Shown: positions 24,644-32,810 of the stretch, piece by piece
Numbering within the stretch: the stretch's first letter is position 1
Layout of the letters: every line of letters begins with the position of its first letter
Source: CAVPTL01 sp963727235
GTDB taxonomy: Bacteria > Actinomycetota > Thermoleophilia > Gaiellales > JAICJC01
Direction: 5' to 3'
NCBI GenBank assembly: GCA_963727235.1
Contig: CAVSFZ010000019.1
Location: 124,001-188,000, forward strand
Length of the DNA stretch: 64,000 nt
Translations under genes and position numbers: made by a program
Notes under the pieces: generated by a model
What the model saw: only the letters and a program-made list of their open reading frames with translations
Database searches by the model: none
Told to the model about the DNA's origin: nothing

Positions 24644-25045
24644 GTGGCGGCGGTGCTCGAGCCGGGAGATGTGATCGGTGTCAGCGGCGAGATGGGCGCC
24701 GGCAAGACCACCTTCGTCCAGGCGGCCTGCGCCGCGCTGGGCGTGACCGAGGCCGTCACCAGCCCCACGTACACCGTCGGGCATCGGTACTCGTCGCCGC
24801 ACGGCGCGGTCTCGCATCTGGATCTCTACCGCTCCAAAGGAGTCACCGACGAGGAGTGGGCCGACCTCGAGCCCTACTTCGAATCGAGCATCTGCTTCGT
24901 GGAGTGGCCCGAGGCTGGGGCGGGCGTTCTGCCGATCGCCCGAATAGGCGTAACCATACGGATAACAGGGGTCGATGCTAGGCTGATCGTGCTCAATTCG
25001 CTCGATTCCAACGTGGCCGCTGCGCTTGATCATCCTTTCCCTTGA
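24644..25045 (+). CDS. tsaE: tRNA t6A synthesis ATPase TsaE
   Basis: TsaE is the P-loop ATPase that cycles the TsaB-TsaD complex making N6-threonylcarbamoyl-adenosine in ANN-decoding tRNAs. Walker A GEMGAGKTTFVQ, TSPTYTVGHRY, HLDLYR and CFVEWPEAG are visible in 133 residues. Homology seems to extend upstream of GTG 24644 (SLADTEAAAAR in frame, right after the udg stop) but there is no ATG/GTG/TTG there, so initiation may use another codon. It overlaps tsaB by 20 bp. Confidence 0.92.
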   Translation: MAAVLEPGDVIGVSGEMGAGKTTFVQAACAALGVTEAVTSPTYTVGHRYSSPHGAVSHLDLYRSKGVTDEEWADLEPYFESSICFVEWPEAGAGVLPIARIGVTIRITGVDARLIVLNSLDSNVAAALDHPFP

Positions 25046-25658
25046 TACCGCGACGGATGTCGCCACTTCCTGTCTCACGGTGAACGGCGAGGTTGCGGCC
25101 GAAACCGCCAGCCGTGGCCGCTCTCGCAGCGCCCAGCACGTGTTGGAGGATGTCCGCGGCCTGCTGGAGCGCTCGCAGCTGACCCTCGACGACGTGAACA
25201 CGATCGTGGTCGGATGCGGCCCGGGCACGTTCACCGGGCTCCGCATCGGGATCGCAACGGCCAGAGGGCTGGGGATGGCGCTGGGCATCCCGGTCGTGGG
25301 GGTGTCCACGCTGGACGCGCTGCTGCAGGGAGACGGGGTGGAGGTGGCGTGCATTGACGCTCGCCGCGGAGAGGTGTTCGCCGCCGGTGCCGGTATCAAG
25401 CCTGCGGCACTGCTTCCGCAGGCGCTGGCCGGTCTGCTCCCGGTGGGAGCGGTGGTGGCCGGCGACGGGGCGGTGCTGCACCGAGAGCTCTTCCCCGACG
25501 CGGTGATTGCGCCCGACGACTCCCCGCTGCACGTTCCCTGGGCGCGCCATCACGCCGCGCTGATCGGCTCGGCGGTCGAGGCCGAGCCGGTGTACCTGCG
25601 GGTGCCGGATGCCGAACGCAACCTGGCTGCCGCGGCGGCTCGGGGGGCAGCGGCATGA
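25026..25658 (+). CDS. tsaB: tRNA t6A synthesis protein TsaB
   Basis: 210 residues with the actin-like ASKHA fold: LSLDTATDVATSCLTVNG, GRSRSAQHVLEDVRGLLE and VVGCGPGTFTGLRIGIATARG. TsaB is the non-catalytic partner that stabilises TsaD. The TTG start at 25026 lies within the tsaE end, and its TGA overlaps the rimI ATG, indicating tight coupling in the operon. Confidence 0.93.
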   Translation: MIILSLDTATDVATSCLTVNGEVAAETASRGRSRSAQHVLEDVRGLLERSQLTLDDVNTIVVGCGPGTFTGLRIGIATARGLGMALGIPVVGVSTLDALLQGDGVEVACIDARRGEVFAAGAGIKPAALLPQALAGLLPVGAVVAGDGAVLHRELFPDAVIAPDDSPLHVPWARHHAALIGSAVEAEPVYLRVPDAERNLAAAAARGAAA

Positions 25659-26107
25659 TGACGGCAGTGGAGTTCCGGCGGCTCGCTCCCTCCGATCTGG
25701 ACGGGATCCAGGAGATCGAGCAGCGCGCGTACCCGACGCCCTGGTCACGTTCGATGTTCGCCGGCGAGCTGGCCAAGCCCGGAGGGTTCTGCGTCGGCGC
25801 CTTCCAGGGCGAGGAGATGCTCGGGTATGTGATCGTCGCCAAGTACGTCGACGCGTGGCACGTCATGAACATCGCGGTGGACGCGCCGTTTCGCGGGCGG
25901 GGGGTGGCGCGGGCGCTGCTCGAGCACCTGTTCTCCGCCACGGAGGACGATGCCGATCGCGGATACACCCTGGAGGTCAGGGTGTCGAACGCGCCGGCGA
26001 TCCATCTCTACGAGCAGCTCGGATTCGTCGGCACCGGTGTCCGTCGCGGCTACTACACGGACAACCGTGAGGACGCCGTGATCATGTGGCGCGATCACCT
26101 CGAGTAG
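25655..26107 (+). CDS. rimI: Ribosomal-protein-alanine N-acetyltransferase
   Basis: 150 residues of GNAT fold: IEQRAYPTPWSRSMFAGEL, the acetyl-CoA site NIAVDAPFRGRGVARALLEH and EVRVSNAPAIHLYEQLGFV with the terminal VRRGYY. Position between tsaB and tsaD is the classical rimI context. RimI acetylates the N-terminal alanine of ribosomal protein S18 in E. coli and may have wider targets. The ATG overlaps the tsaB stop (ATGA). Confidence 0.92.
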   Translation: MMTAVEFRRLAPSDLDGIQEIEQRAYPTPWSRSMFAGELAKPGGFCVGAFQGEEMLGYVIVAKYVDAWHVMNIAVDAPFRGRGVARALLEHLFSATEDDADRGYTLEVRVSNAPAIHLYEQLGFVGTGVRRGYYTDNREDAVIMWRDHLE

Positions 26108-27105
26108 TGGCGCACGATCTCATCCTCGGGATCGAGACGTCGTGTGACGAGACGTCCGCGGCCGTGATCGACGGTGACGGAGTTGTGCTCTCCAACGTGG
26201 TCGCGTCGCAGGCCGATCTGCACACCCGCTTCGGCGGTGTCGTGCCGGAGGTCGCCTCCCGCCGGCACCTGCAACTGACCACGCCGGTGATCGAGACAGC
26301 GCTCGAGCAGGCCGGGGTGGACCTGAATCAGATCTCCGCGGTGGCGGTGACCGAGGGGCCGGGGCTGATCGGAGCGCTGCTGGTGGGGTTGGCCACCGCC
26401 AAAGCGATCGCATTTGCCCGTCGCCTGCCGCTGATCCCTGTGAACCACCTGCACGGTCACGTCGCCTCGCTCTACCTTGCGCCCGACCCGATGGAACCCC
26501 CATTCCTATGCCTGCTGGCGTCGGGTGGACACACGATCCTGGCAGACGTCGGCGCCCTGGGGCGGTTCGACCCCATCGGGGCGTCGCTGGACGATGCGGC
26601 CGGCGAGGCGTTCGACAAGGGTGCTCGTCTGCTCGGCCTCGGCTATCCCGGGGGAGCTGAGCTGGAACGGCTGGCTGCGGGCGGCGACGCCGGCGCCTAC
26701 CCATTCCCCACAGCGATGCTCGGCCGGCCGGGGTACGACTTCTCGTTCAGCGGTCTGAAGACGGCCCTGCGCCACGCGCTGGCGGAGCACCCCGATCCGG
26801 CCGACCGGCCTCACCTGGCGGCGTCATACCAGGCCGCGATCGTGCGCTCATTGGTAGCTCGCACGGTGCAGGCGGTCGACGCAACCGGGCATACCCAGGT
26901 GGCCCTGGTGGGTGGGGTGGCGGCCAACGCCGTGCTGCGCGCAGCGCTGACCGCGGCCGGCGCCGAACACGGAGCGGAGGTGCGCGCGGCGCCGTTGGCA
27001 CTGTGCTCGGACAACGCCGCCATGATCGCCTCGGCGGCCCGGTACAGCCCCGCCGTGGAGTTTCCCGGGTACCTCACCCGAGACGCCTACGCGTCGGTGG
27101 CATGA
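26107..27105 (+). CDS. tsaD: tRNA threonylcarbamoyladenosine transferase TsaD
   Basis: TsaD transfers threonylcarbamoyl to A37 of tRNA. 332 residues: LGIETSCDETSAAVIDGDG (Fe-binding region begins), VVPEVASRRHLQ, VNHLHGHVASLYLA (metal-binding HxxxH), LLASGGHTILAD, IGASLDDAAGEAFDKGARLL and VGGVAANAVLR. GTG 26107 shares one base with the rimI TAG. Family assignment is firm. Confidence 0.97.
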   Translation: MAHDLILGIETSCDETSAAVIDGDGVVLSNVVASQADLHTRFGGVVPEVASRRHLQLTTPVIETALEQAGVDLNQISAVAVTEGPGLIGALLVGLATAKAIAFARRLPLIPVNHLHGHVASLYLAPDPMEPPFLCLLASGGHTILADVGALGRFDPIGASLDDAAGEAFDKGARLLGLGYPGGAELERLAAGGDAGAYPFPTAMLGRPGYDFSFSGLKTALRHALAEHPDPADRPHLAASYQAAIVRSLVARTVQAVDATGHTQVALVGGVAANAVLRAALTAAGAEHGAEVRAAPLALCSDNAAMIASAARYSPAVEFPGYLTRDAYASVA

Positions 27106-27371
27106 CCGTCGAAGTCGTGATCTACAGCGGGGCGGGCTGCCACCTGTGTGACGTCGCCAAGGCCCAGCTGGAAGCCCAGCGGCAGCGGCTCGAGCTGGAC
27201 ATCCGAGTGATCGAAATCGACGGCGACCCGGCCCTTGAAACTGCGTACCGAGAGCAGATCCCGGTGGTGTTCGTGGCCGGCCGCAAGGCCTTCAAGTATC
27301 GCGTCGACCCCGCCGATCTGGAACGCCGGGTGCGACGCGCCCGGGGGCAGCTTGAATCATTTGAATCGTAG
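27102..27371 (+). CDS. Glutaredoxin-like/DUF836 family thiol protein
   Basis: 89 residues with a thioredoxin fold: VVIYSGAGCHLCDVAKAQLE holds CxxC at the active site, IDGDPALETAYREQIPVVF holds the cis-Pro, and GRKAFKYRVDP follows. Similar genes are glutaredoxin-like NrdH/DUF836 proteins. ATG 27102 overlaps the tsaD stop, so it is the last gene of the tsa operon. The redox partner is unknown. Confidence 0.85.
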   Translation: MTVEVVIYSGAGCHLCDVAKAQLEAQRQRLELDIRVIEIDGDPALETAYREQIPVVFVAGRKAFKYRVDPADLERRVRRARGQLESFES

Positions 27372-27448
27372 GTTATGGGTCCCGCGGCCCAAATCGATCG
27401 TTAGACTCCCCGGTCGTGTTGCCAGTGTCCACCAGTAAGGGAGAGTCG

Positions 27449-28072
27449 TTGCCCTCAGAACGTTTGACGGTCGGTGTAGCCGCTCGTCTATCCCGCTACC
27501 TCCAGGTCTTGACCCAGGCCAAGAAAATGGGTCGCGACTCGATCTCCTCCCAGGAGATCGGTGAGTACACGAACGTGAATGCGACCCAGATCCGCCGTGA
27601 CCTGTCCGGTTTCGGGAAGTTCGGCAAGCGCGGGGTCGGGTACAACATCGACTACCTGATCGTCGAGATCCGCAAGATCCTGCGCACCTCCGGCCAGCAC
27701 AACATCGCGCTCATCGGCGCCGGTTCACTCGGCCAGGCGATCGCCAGGTCGCCGGCGTTCGCAGACCACGGATTCAACATCACCGCGGTGTTCGACACCG
27801 ACCCGGCCAAGATCGGTGAGGCGATCGGTGACATGCATGTTCAGAGCATGGCCGATCTCAACGACACCGTCAGGGACCGCAACATCATCGTCGGAGTGCT
27901 GGCGGTGCCGGAAGCAGCCGCCCAGGCTGCGGCCAACGCGCTCGTGGATGCGGACGTGAAGATCATCTTCAACTACGCGGACTCGTTGATCGACACCCCG
28001 TCGGATGTGACGGTGCATCGATCCAGCCCCGTGGTCGAGTTGCTGCACGCGCTGTACTTTCACCTGACCTAG
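27449..28072 (+). CDS. rex: Redox-sensing transcriptional repressor Rex
   Basis: Rex binds NADH or NAD+ through a Rossmann domain and represses respiratory and fermentative genes when the NADH/NAD+ ratio is low. Winged helix: VAARLSRYLQVLTQAKKMG, NATQIRRDLSGFGKFGKRGV; Rossmann: IALIGAGSLGQAIARSPAF and ITAVFDTDPAKIG. About 207 residues from TTG 27449, which has AGGGAGAG 4-5 nt upstream. GTG 27416 is an alternative, 8 nt after a TAGACT -10 box (leaderless). The TAG stop lies in the CTAG end of the repeat element that follows. Confidence 0.95.
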   Translation: MPSERLTVGVAARLSRYLQVLTQAKKMGRDSISSQEIGEYTNVNATQIRRDLSGFGKFGKRGVGYNIDYLIVEIRKILRTSGQHNIALIGAGSLGQAIARSPAFADHGFNITAVFDTDPAKIGEAIGDMHVQSMADLNDTVRDRNIIVGVLAVPEAAAQAAANALVDADVKIIFNYADSLIDTPSDVTVHRSSPVVELLHALYFHLT

Positions 28073-28235
28073 TGATGTGACCGGCAACGTTTGCCGGGTT
28101 CCGGCGGCTGCAAGGCGGCGCGCTGCGGCGTCCTCGCTCGCGTCAATACTCATGGTATTGACGCTCCGTGCGTCCTGGCATCGCTTGCCTTTCACTCGCC
28201 GGCGACACCACCAACGTCACCGGTCACATCACCGG
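28069..28235. repeat. 167-bp MITE-like palindromic element, copy 2
   Basis: It aligns without gaps to the copy at 6119-6285 (12 differences in 167). The left 23-bp end is identical; the right end is decayed (CCGG instead of CTAG and two changes further in). The central hairpin GCGTCAATAC/GTATTGACGC is perfect here. The left CTAG forms the stop codon of rex, and the element fills most of the gap before the histidine kinase gene. Confidence 0.8.
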
Positions 28236-28300
28236 CGGGAACCCGGCTACGGCGGCGCCGCCTCAAACGCACTCGGCGCCCGTCGATTGCCGGGGGAGTG

Positions 28301-29908
28301 ATGCACGCCTCAAACCCGCATGGGCGCGACCGCCACTACCGCCTGCTCGCCGACGCTGTTTCCGACGCCGTTGCGGTGGTGGTGGGCGGATCGATCGTGG
28401 AGGTCAACCCGGCGTTCAGCGCGGTGTTCGGCTATACCCTGGCCGAGGTCCAGGGCCTCGAGCTGGATCGCCTGCTGGGGAGAGACGGCGGCGAGATCCG
28501 CTCGGGGATGACCCGCAGCGGCTCGCTGCGGCAGCTCGAAGTGACCGAACGGGCGATCCCGCCGGCTGGAGACGCCCGCATCATCGTGATGCGCGACGTC
28601 ACCGAGCGAAACGTCGCCCAGCACGAGGCCGACGTGCTCGCATATCAGTACGCCGCCGATCTCACGGCTGTTGCCCAGGTGGCCCGGCGGCTGCCGCGAA
28701 CCACCGACCCGAGTGCGGCGCGCAATGCCATCTGCCAGGCATTGCTGGAGGTGTGCGACGGCATGCTGGCGGTGTTGATGGAGCCCGACGGCCAATCGGG
28801 TCTGGTGTCGACCGGCATCGCCGGCGGCGGGCAGCAATCGGCTCCGCTCAGGGTTGCGGTCGACGAGGCAGGATCGGCCACCGCGGATGTGTTCTCGTCG
28901 GGCGAACCGTTTTTCATCGCCGATCTGGCGGTGTACGACGACGTTTCCCCGCGCCTGGCGGAGGCCACCGGGATCGTGTCGGCGCTGTGGCAGCCGGTGC
29001 TTCGCGACGGGTGCGTGGTGGGGGTGCTCCTGGTGGGATGGGATCGCCCGGTGATGCACCTGTCCGATCGGGCTGCGGCGGTCGCCGGGCTGTTTGCGGC
29101 CGAGGCCGCGGTTGCGATCGAGCGGGCCGACTTTCTGGCGCAGCTGGAAGCGCTCAACCGCGCGCTGGCGATGCAGCTGGAGGCGCTGCGGATGTCCGAT
29201 CAGATCAAGACCGACTTCGTCTCGAGCGTGTCGCACGAGCTGCGCACACCGCTCACGGCGATCCTTGGGTACGTCGAGATCCTGGCGGCCGAGGCCGCGG
29301 GCGGCGTCACCGAGGAGCAAGCCGAGTTCTTGGGGATCGTCGACCACAACGCCCGGCGGCTGGAGGCGCTGATCACCGATCTGCTGACGCTCTCGGGGGT
29401 CGAGAGCGGCAACCTCTCGATCAGTGCCGAGCCGACCGACCTGCGCCCGTTGGTGAGCACCGCCGTCCGCGACCAGGCTCTGACGCTGAACGCCCGCCGG
29501 CTGCAGGTGATCACGCGGCTGCCCGACGAGCCGGTGATGGCCAAGGTCGACACCGAGCGTCTCGGCCAGGTGTTGGCCAATCTGCTGTCCAACGCCTCCA
29601 AGTTCACACCGGTCGAGGGCACCGTCGAGGTCACCCTGGCGATCCACGACACCGGTCGCGGACGGCAGGCCCACGTGGTCGTGTCCGACTCCGGGATCGG
29701 CATTCCGCCGGATGACCTGCCGCGCCTGTTCGAGCGGTTCTTTCGAGCTCGCAACGCGACCGACCAGGCAATCCCAGGCACCGGGCTGGGCTTGGCAATC
29801 TGCTGCGCAATCGTGGAGGCCCACCAGGGCCGGCTCACGATCGACAGCGAACTCGGGCGCGGCACCGAAGCGACGGTGCTGCTTCCACTTCTCGAACAAC
29901 ACGCCTGA
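28301..29908 (+). CDS. PAS-GAF sensor histidine kinase
   Basis: About 535 residues, with no membrane helix, so cytoplasmic. A PAS domain (roughly 10-105, VNPAFSAVFGYTLAEVQGLE) is followed by a GAF domain (about 115-280, ending FAAEAAVAIERADFLAQLEA), a short coiled coil, HisKA with the phospho-acceptor His in FVSSVSHELRTPLTAILGYV (about residue 313), and HATPase_c with NLLSNASKFTPVEG, DSGIGIPPDDL and GTGLGLAICCAIVE. ATG 28301 is preceded by GGGGGAG at very short spacing. The downstream response regulator begins 13 nt after its stop. Confidence 0.92.
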   Translation: MHASNPHGRDRHYRLLADAVSDAVAVVVGGSIVEVNPAFSAVFGYTLAEVQGLELDRLLGRDGGEIRSGMTRSGSLRQLEVTERAIPPAGDARIIVMRDVTERNVAQHEADVLAYQYAADLTAVAQVARRLPRTTDPSAARNAICQALLEVCDGMLAVLMEPDGQSGLVSTGIAGGGQQSAPLRVAVDEAGSATADVFSSGEPFFIADLAVYDDVSPRLAEATGIVSALWQPVLRDGCVVGVLLVGWDRPVMHLSDRAAAVAGLFAAEAAVAIERADFLAQLEALNRALAMQLEALRMSDQIKTDFVSSVSHELRTPLTAILGYVEILAAEAAGGVTEEQAEFLGIVDHNARRLEALITDLLTLSGVESGNLSISAEPTDLRPLVSTAVRDQALTLNARRLQVITRLPDEPVMAKVDTERLGQVLANLLSNASKFTPVEGTVEVTLAIHDTGRGRQAHVVVSDSGIGIPPDDLPRLFERFFRARNATDQAIPGTGLGLAICCAIVEAHQGRLTIDSELGRGTEATVLLPLLEQHA

Positions 29909-29921
29909 AGGAGGCTGATCG

Positions 29922-30302
29922 ATGGATTCCGAAACCGCGACTGTGCTGGTCGCCGACGACGAGCCGCACCTGCTGCGGCTGGTCAAATTCCGATTGGAAC
30001 GGGAGGGCTACCGGGTGCTCACGGCTGCCGACGGCGACGCTGCGCTGCACGTGGCCCGCACCGAGCAGCCCGACCTGTGCGTGCTCGACGTGATGATGCC
30101 CAAGCGCTCGGGCTTCGACGTGCTGCGTGAGCTGCGTGCCGACGAGCGGTTCAACTCGACCAAGGTGATCATGCTCACCGCCCGCGCGCAGGACCGCGAC
30201 GTGGATGCCGGGTTCTCTCTGGGAGCGGACGATTATGTGACCAAGCCGTTCAGTCCCAACGAGCTGCGGGTTCGCATCAGCGCACACTTGAACCGGCGCT
30301 GA
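29922..30302 (+). CDS. Single-domain response regulator
   Basis: 126 residues forming only a receiver domain: acidic pair in VADDEPHLLRL, phospho-acceptor Asp in CVLDVMMPKRSGFD, Thr in KVIMLTARAQD and Lys in DDYVTKPFSPNEL. There is no output domain, so it must act through protein contacts or a phosphorelay. AAGGAGG lies 8 nt upstream of the ATG, and the kinase gene directly precedes it, making them a probable cognate pair. Confidence 0.93.
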   Translation: MDSETATVLVADDEPHLLRLVKFRLEREGYRVLTAADGDAALHVARTEQPDLCVLDVMMPKRSGFDVLRELRADERFNSTKVIMLTARAQDRDVDAGFSLGADDYVTKPFSPNELRVRISAHLNRR

Positions 30303-30338
30303 CCCGTCGCGTCGCCGCGTCCGTTATCGTGGCGACGC

Positions 30339-31535
30339 ATGGGCGAGACGCCGAAGATCATCGATCCCCTGGCGGCGTTGGAAGCAGCACGCGAGGGGTT
30401 TGAGCAGGGCCAGGATTTCTCGATCGGCGTCGAGGAGGAGTTCGCGATCCTCGACCCCGAGTCACTGGATATGGTGCCGGGCTTCGAGCGTTTTGCCGAG
30501 GCCGCCGGCGAGGGGCCGCTGGCGGGCGCGATTGCAGGCGAGCTGATCCGCTCGGAGGTGGAGATACGCACGGGCCGATGTGAGACGTTTGCCGAGGCGG
30601 CCGAGGTGATGGCTCGCCGGCGTGTCCAGCTGCTCGATCTGGCGACCCGGCTGGGGGTGCGTCTGTCGGCCGCCGGCTGCCACCCGTTCGCCCGTTGGCA
30701 GGACCAGGAGGTGATCGCCACGCCGCACTACCACCTGGTCGAGTCGACACTGAGGTATGTGGCCTGGCGGAACAACACCTTCGGCATTCACGCCCACACC
30801 GGCATCCGCGGCGCCGATCGCGCCGTCGCGGTCAACTCGGCTATGCGCTCGGTGCTTCCCGAGCTGCTCGCGATCTCGGCCAGCTCGCCCTGGATCGAAG
30901 ATCGCTACACCCATCTCCATTCCACTCGCACACAGGTGTTCACGCGCATGTTTCCCCGCTGCGGCATCCCTGATCACCTCGCCGACTGGAGTGAGTACGA
31001 GCAGTACGTGCGGTTCCTGGTGAACACCGGGTCGATCCGTGAACACACCGAGATCTGGTGGAGCGTGCGGCCCCATCAAGCGTTCCCGACGGTCGAGACG
31101 CGCATCTGCGATGCCCAGCCGGAGTTTGCCCAGGCGGTCGCGCTGGCGGGGTTCATGGTGGCGCTGACCGCGCGGTTCGCCCGCATGTACGACGAGGGCC
31201 GGCCGCTGCCCGCGCACGCTCCCCGGCTGCTGGAGGAGAACCTGTGGCGGGCGATCCGCTGGGGGATGGACGGCGAGTTGATCGATTTCGATGCCGGCCG
31301 CTCGGTGCCGGCCCGCGCGCGCATCGACGCGCTGCTCGAGGGCGTCGCCGAGGTGGCCGCCGAGTTGGCGATCACGCCCTACCTCGCCCCGCTCGAGGGA
31401 CCGTCGCCGGCTCAGGTCTACTCGGTCGAGCTGAGGGCGGGGGCAACCCCCCGTGAGCTGTGGCCGGGAGTGGTGGAGCGCACCCACGCCTCCGCCGGAG
31501 AGTGGCTTGCACAGGTCGCAGGAGAGGTGGGGTGA
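30339..31535 (+). CDS. YbdK-type carboxylate-amine ligase (GCS2 family)
   Basis: 398 residues of the glutamate-cysteine ligase type 2 family: SIGVEEEFAILDPES (nucleotide/metal-binding EEE), ELIRSEVEIRTGRCE, CHPFARWQDQEV, GIHAHTGI and VETRICDAQPEFAQAVALAG. These ATP-grasp-like enzymes form gamma-glutamyl or other amide bonds; the native product is often unknown. The -10 TATCGT lies 8 nt before ATG 30339. Its stop overlaps the GTG of the next gene (GTGA). Confidence 0.88.
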   Translation: MGETPKIIDPLAALEAAREGFEQGQDFSIGVEEEFAILDPESLDMVPGFERFAEAAGEGPLAGAIAGELIRSEVEIRTGRCETFAEAAEVMARRRVQLLDLATRLGVRLSAAGCHPFARWQDQEVIATPHYHLVESTLRYVAWRNNTFGIHAHTGIRGADRAVAVNSAMRSVLPELLAISASSPWIEDRYTHLHSTRTQVFTRMFPRCGIPDHLADWSEYEQYVRFLVNTGSIREHTEIWWSVRPHQAFPTVETRICDAQPEFAQAVALAGFMVALTARFARMYDEGRPLPAHAPRLLEENLWRAIRWGMDGELIDFDAGRSVPARARIDALLEGVAEVAAELAITPYLAPLEGPSPAQVYSVELRAGATPRELWPGVVERTHASAGEWLAQVAGEVG

Positions 31536-31903
31536 GCGCTCAGCCGCCACCTGACGAGAACGCCGTTCCGGCCGCCGCGGACGTGATCCTCTCCAGCGTC
31601 GCCATGCTGCTCAGCGTCGGCTTCGCGCGCACCGGCCTCACCAACGAGGCCGACGTCGAAGCCGACTTGGCCCAGACCGAGCAGGCGATCGAGGCGGTGC
31701 GGGCGTTGATGCCGGTGCTCGAGCGGCTGCTGCCGCCCGCCGCCCTGCTGGAGTACCGGCAGGCGCTGGCCGACCTGCAGATGGCATACTCCCGCGGGTT
31801 GCAACCGCCTGCCCCCGACAGCCCGCCGTCACCCGAGGAGTCAGAACCGGCTGTCGAGACGGCTGAGCGACCGAAGATCTGGACACCGAGAGGGGATGTA
31901 TGA
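31532..31903 (+). CDS. Small helical protein, possibly DUF1844-like
   Basis: 123 residues. The central part ADVILSSVAMLLSVGFARTG continues with a long helical region rich in Glu, Ala and Leu (EQAIEAVRALMPVLERLL, LLEYRQALADLQMAYSRG), resembling DUF1844-type proteins; the tail is Pro/Ser/Glu-rich. Function unknown. GTG 31532 overlaps the upstream stop and its own stop overlaps the mtnP ATG, so it is locked into this operon. Confidence 0.7.
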   Translation: MSAQPPPDENAVPAAADVILSSVAMLLSVGFARTGLTNEADVEADLAQTEQAIEAVRALMPVLERLLPPAALLEYRQALADLQMAYSRGLQPPAPDSPPSPEESEPAVETAERPKIWTPRGDV

Positions 31904-32697
31904 GCGACGCGGAGATTGGCGTATTTGGCGGTTCGGGGTTCTACTCGTTCCTCGAGGACGCCGAGGACGTCACGGTGGACACCCCGTACGGCCCGACCTC
32001 TGACCGGTTCGTGGTCGGGGATGTCGGCGGCAAGCGGGTCGCCTTCCTGCCCCGGCACGGACGCAACCATCAGCTCCCTCCGCACGCGATCCCTTACCGC
32101 GCCAACCTGTGGGCGATGAAGGAGCTGGGGGTTCGGCGGGTGATCGGCCCCTGCGCCTCCGGCAGCCTGACCAAGGATCTTCCTCCGGGCACGTTCGTCG
32201 TGTGCGACCAGTTCGTCGATCGCACCAGCGGCCGCGCCGACACGTTCTACGACGGTCCCGTGACCACGCACGTCTCGGCCGCCGATCCGTACTGCTCCGA
32301 CTTGCGCGCGACGCTGCTCGAGACCGGCCGTGAACAGGGCTTGGACATCCGCGACGGTGGCACCGTGGTGGTGATCCAGGGCCCGCGGTTCTCGACCCGG
32401 TCGGAGTCTCGCTGGTTCTCCTCGATGGGCTGGGGCGTGATCAACATGACGGCCTATCCCGAGGGCTGGCTGGCCCGCGAGCTGGAGCTGTGTTACGCCA
32501 ACATCTCGTTGATCACCGACTATGACGTCGGGCTGGAGGACGATCCCGACGTCGAGCCGGTCAGCCACGAGGGTGTCGTGAAGGTGTTCACCGAAAACAA
32601 CGAGCGCCTGCGAGACCTGCTGTTTGCGGCCATTCCCAAGATTGGCGCGCAACCGTCCGATACCTGTGCGACCGCGCTGACGGGGGCGCGCTTCTAG
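31900..32697 (+). CDS. mtnP: S-methyl-5'-thioadenosine phosphorylase
   Basis: 265 residues of the trimeric purine-nucleoside phosphorylase family. IGVFGGSGFYSFLED, FLPRHGRNHQLPPHAIPYRA (phosphate site), GPCASGSLTKDLPPGTFVV, GPRFSTRSESRWF and INMTAYPEGWLARELELCYA fit MtnP better than PunA: the Thr in NMT and Asp in TDYDVG are MTA-type base contacts. It recycles MTA from polyamine synthesis to adenine and MTR-1-phosphate. The ATG overlaps the stop of the preceding gene. Confidence 0.9.
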   Translation: MSDAEIGVFGGSGFYSFLEDAEDVTVDTPYGPTSDRFVVGDVGGKRVAFLPRHGRNHQLPPHAIPYRANLWAMKELGVRRVIGPCASGSLTKDLPPGTFVVCDQFVDRTSGRADTFYDGPVTTHVSAADPYCSDLRATLLETGREQGLDIRDGGTVVVIQGPRFSTRSESRWFSSMGWGVINMTAYPEGWLARELELCYANISLITDYDVGLEDDPDVEPVSHEGVVKVFTENNERLRDLLFAAIPKIGAQPSDTCATALTGARF

Positions 32698-32767
32698 TTC
32701 GTTCCGGCTGTCGGCGTCGGCGATACGAGCGGTTCCGACAACCGTTTGGTGGAGCCGGTGCCACTGT

Positions 32768-32802
32768 TACAATCCGCCGGTTGTATCCGACCTTCTAAGG
32801 AG
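32768..32802 (+). promoter_or_regulatory. hppA promoter -10 and ribosome binding site
   Basis: TACAAT (32768-32773) with TTGGTG about 16 nt upstream is a likely promoter. AAGGAG (32797-32802), 8 nt before GTG 32811, is a strong ribosome binding site; the leader is about 30 nt, unlike the leaderless neighbours. Confidence 0.5.
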
Positions 32803-32810
32803 TTCATGCT

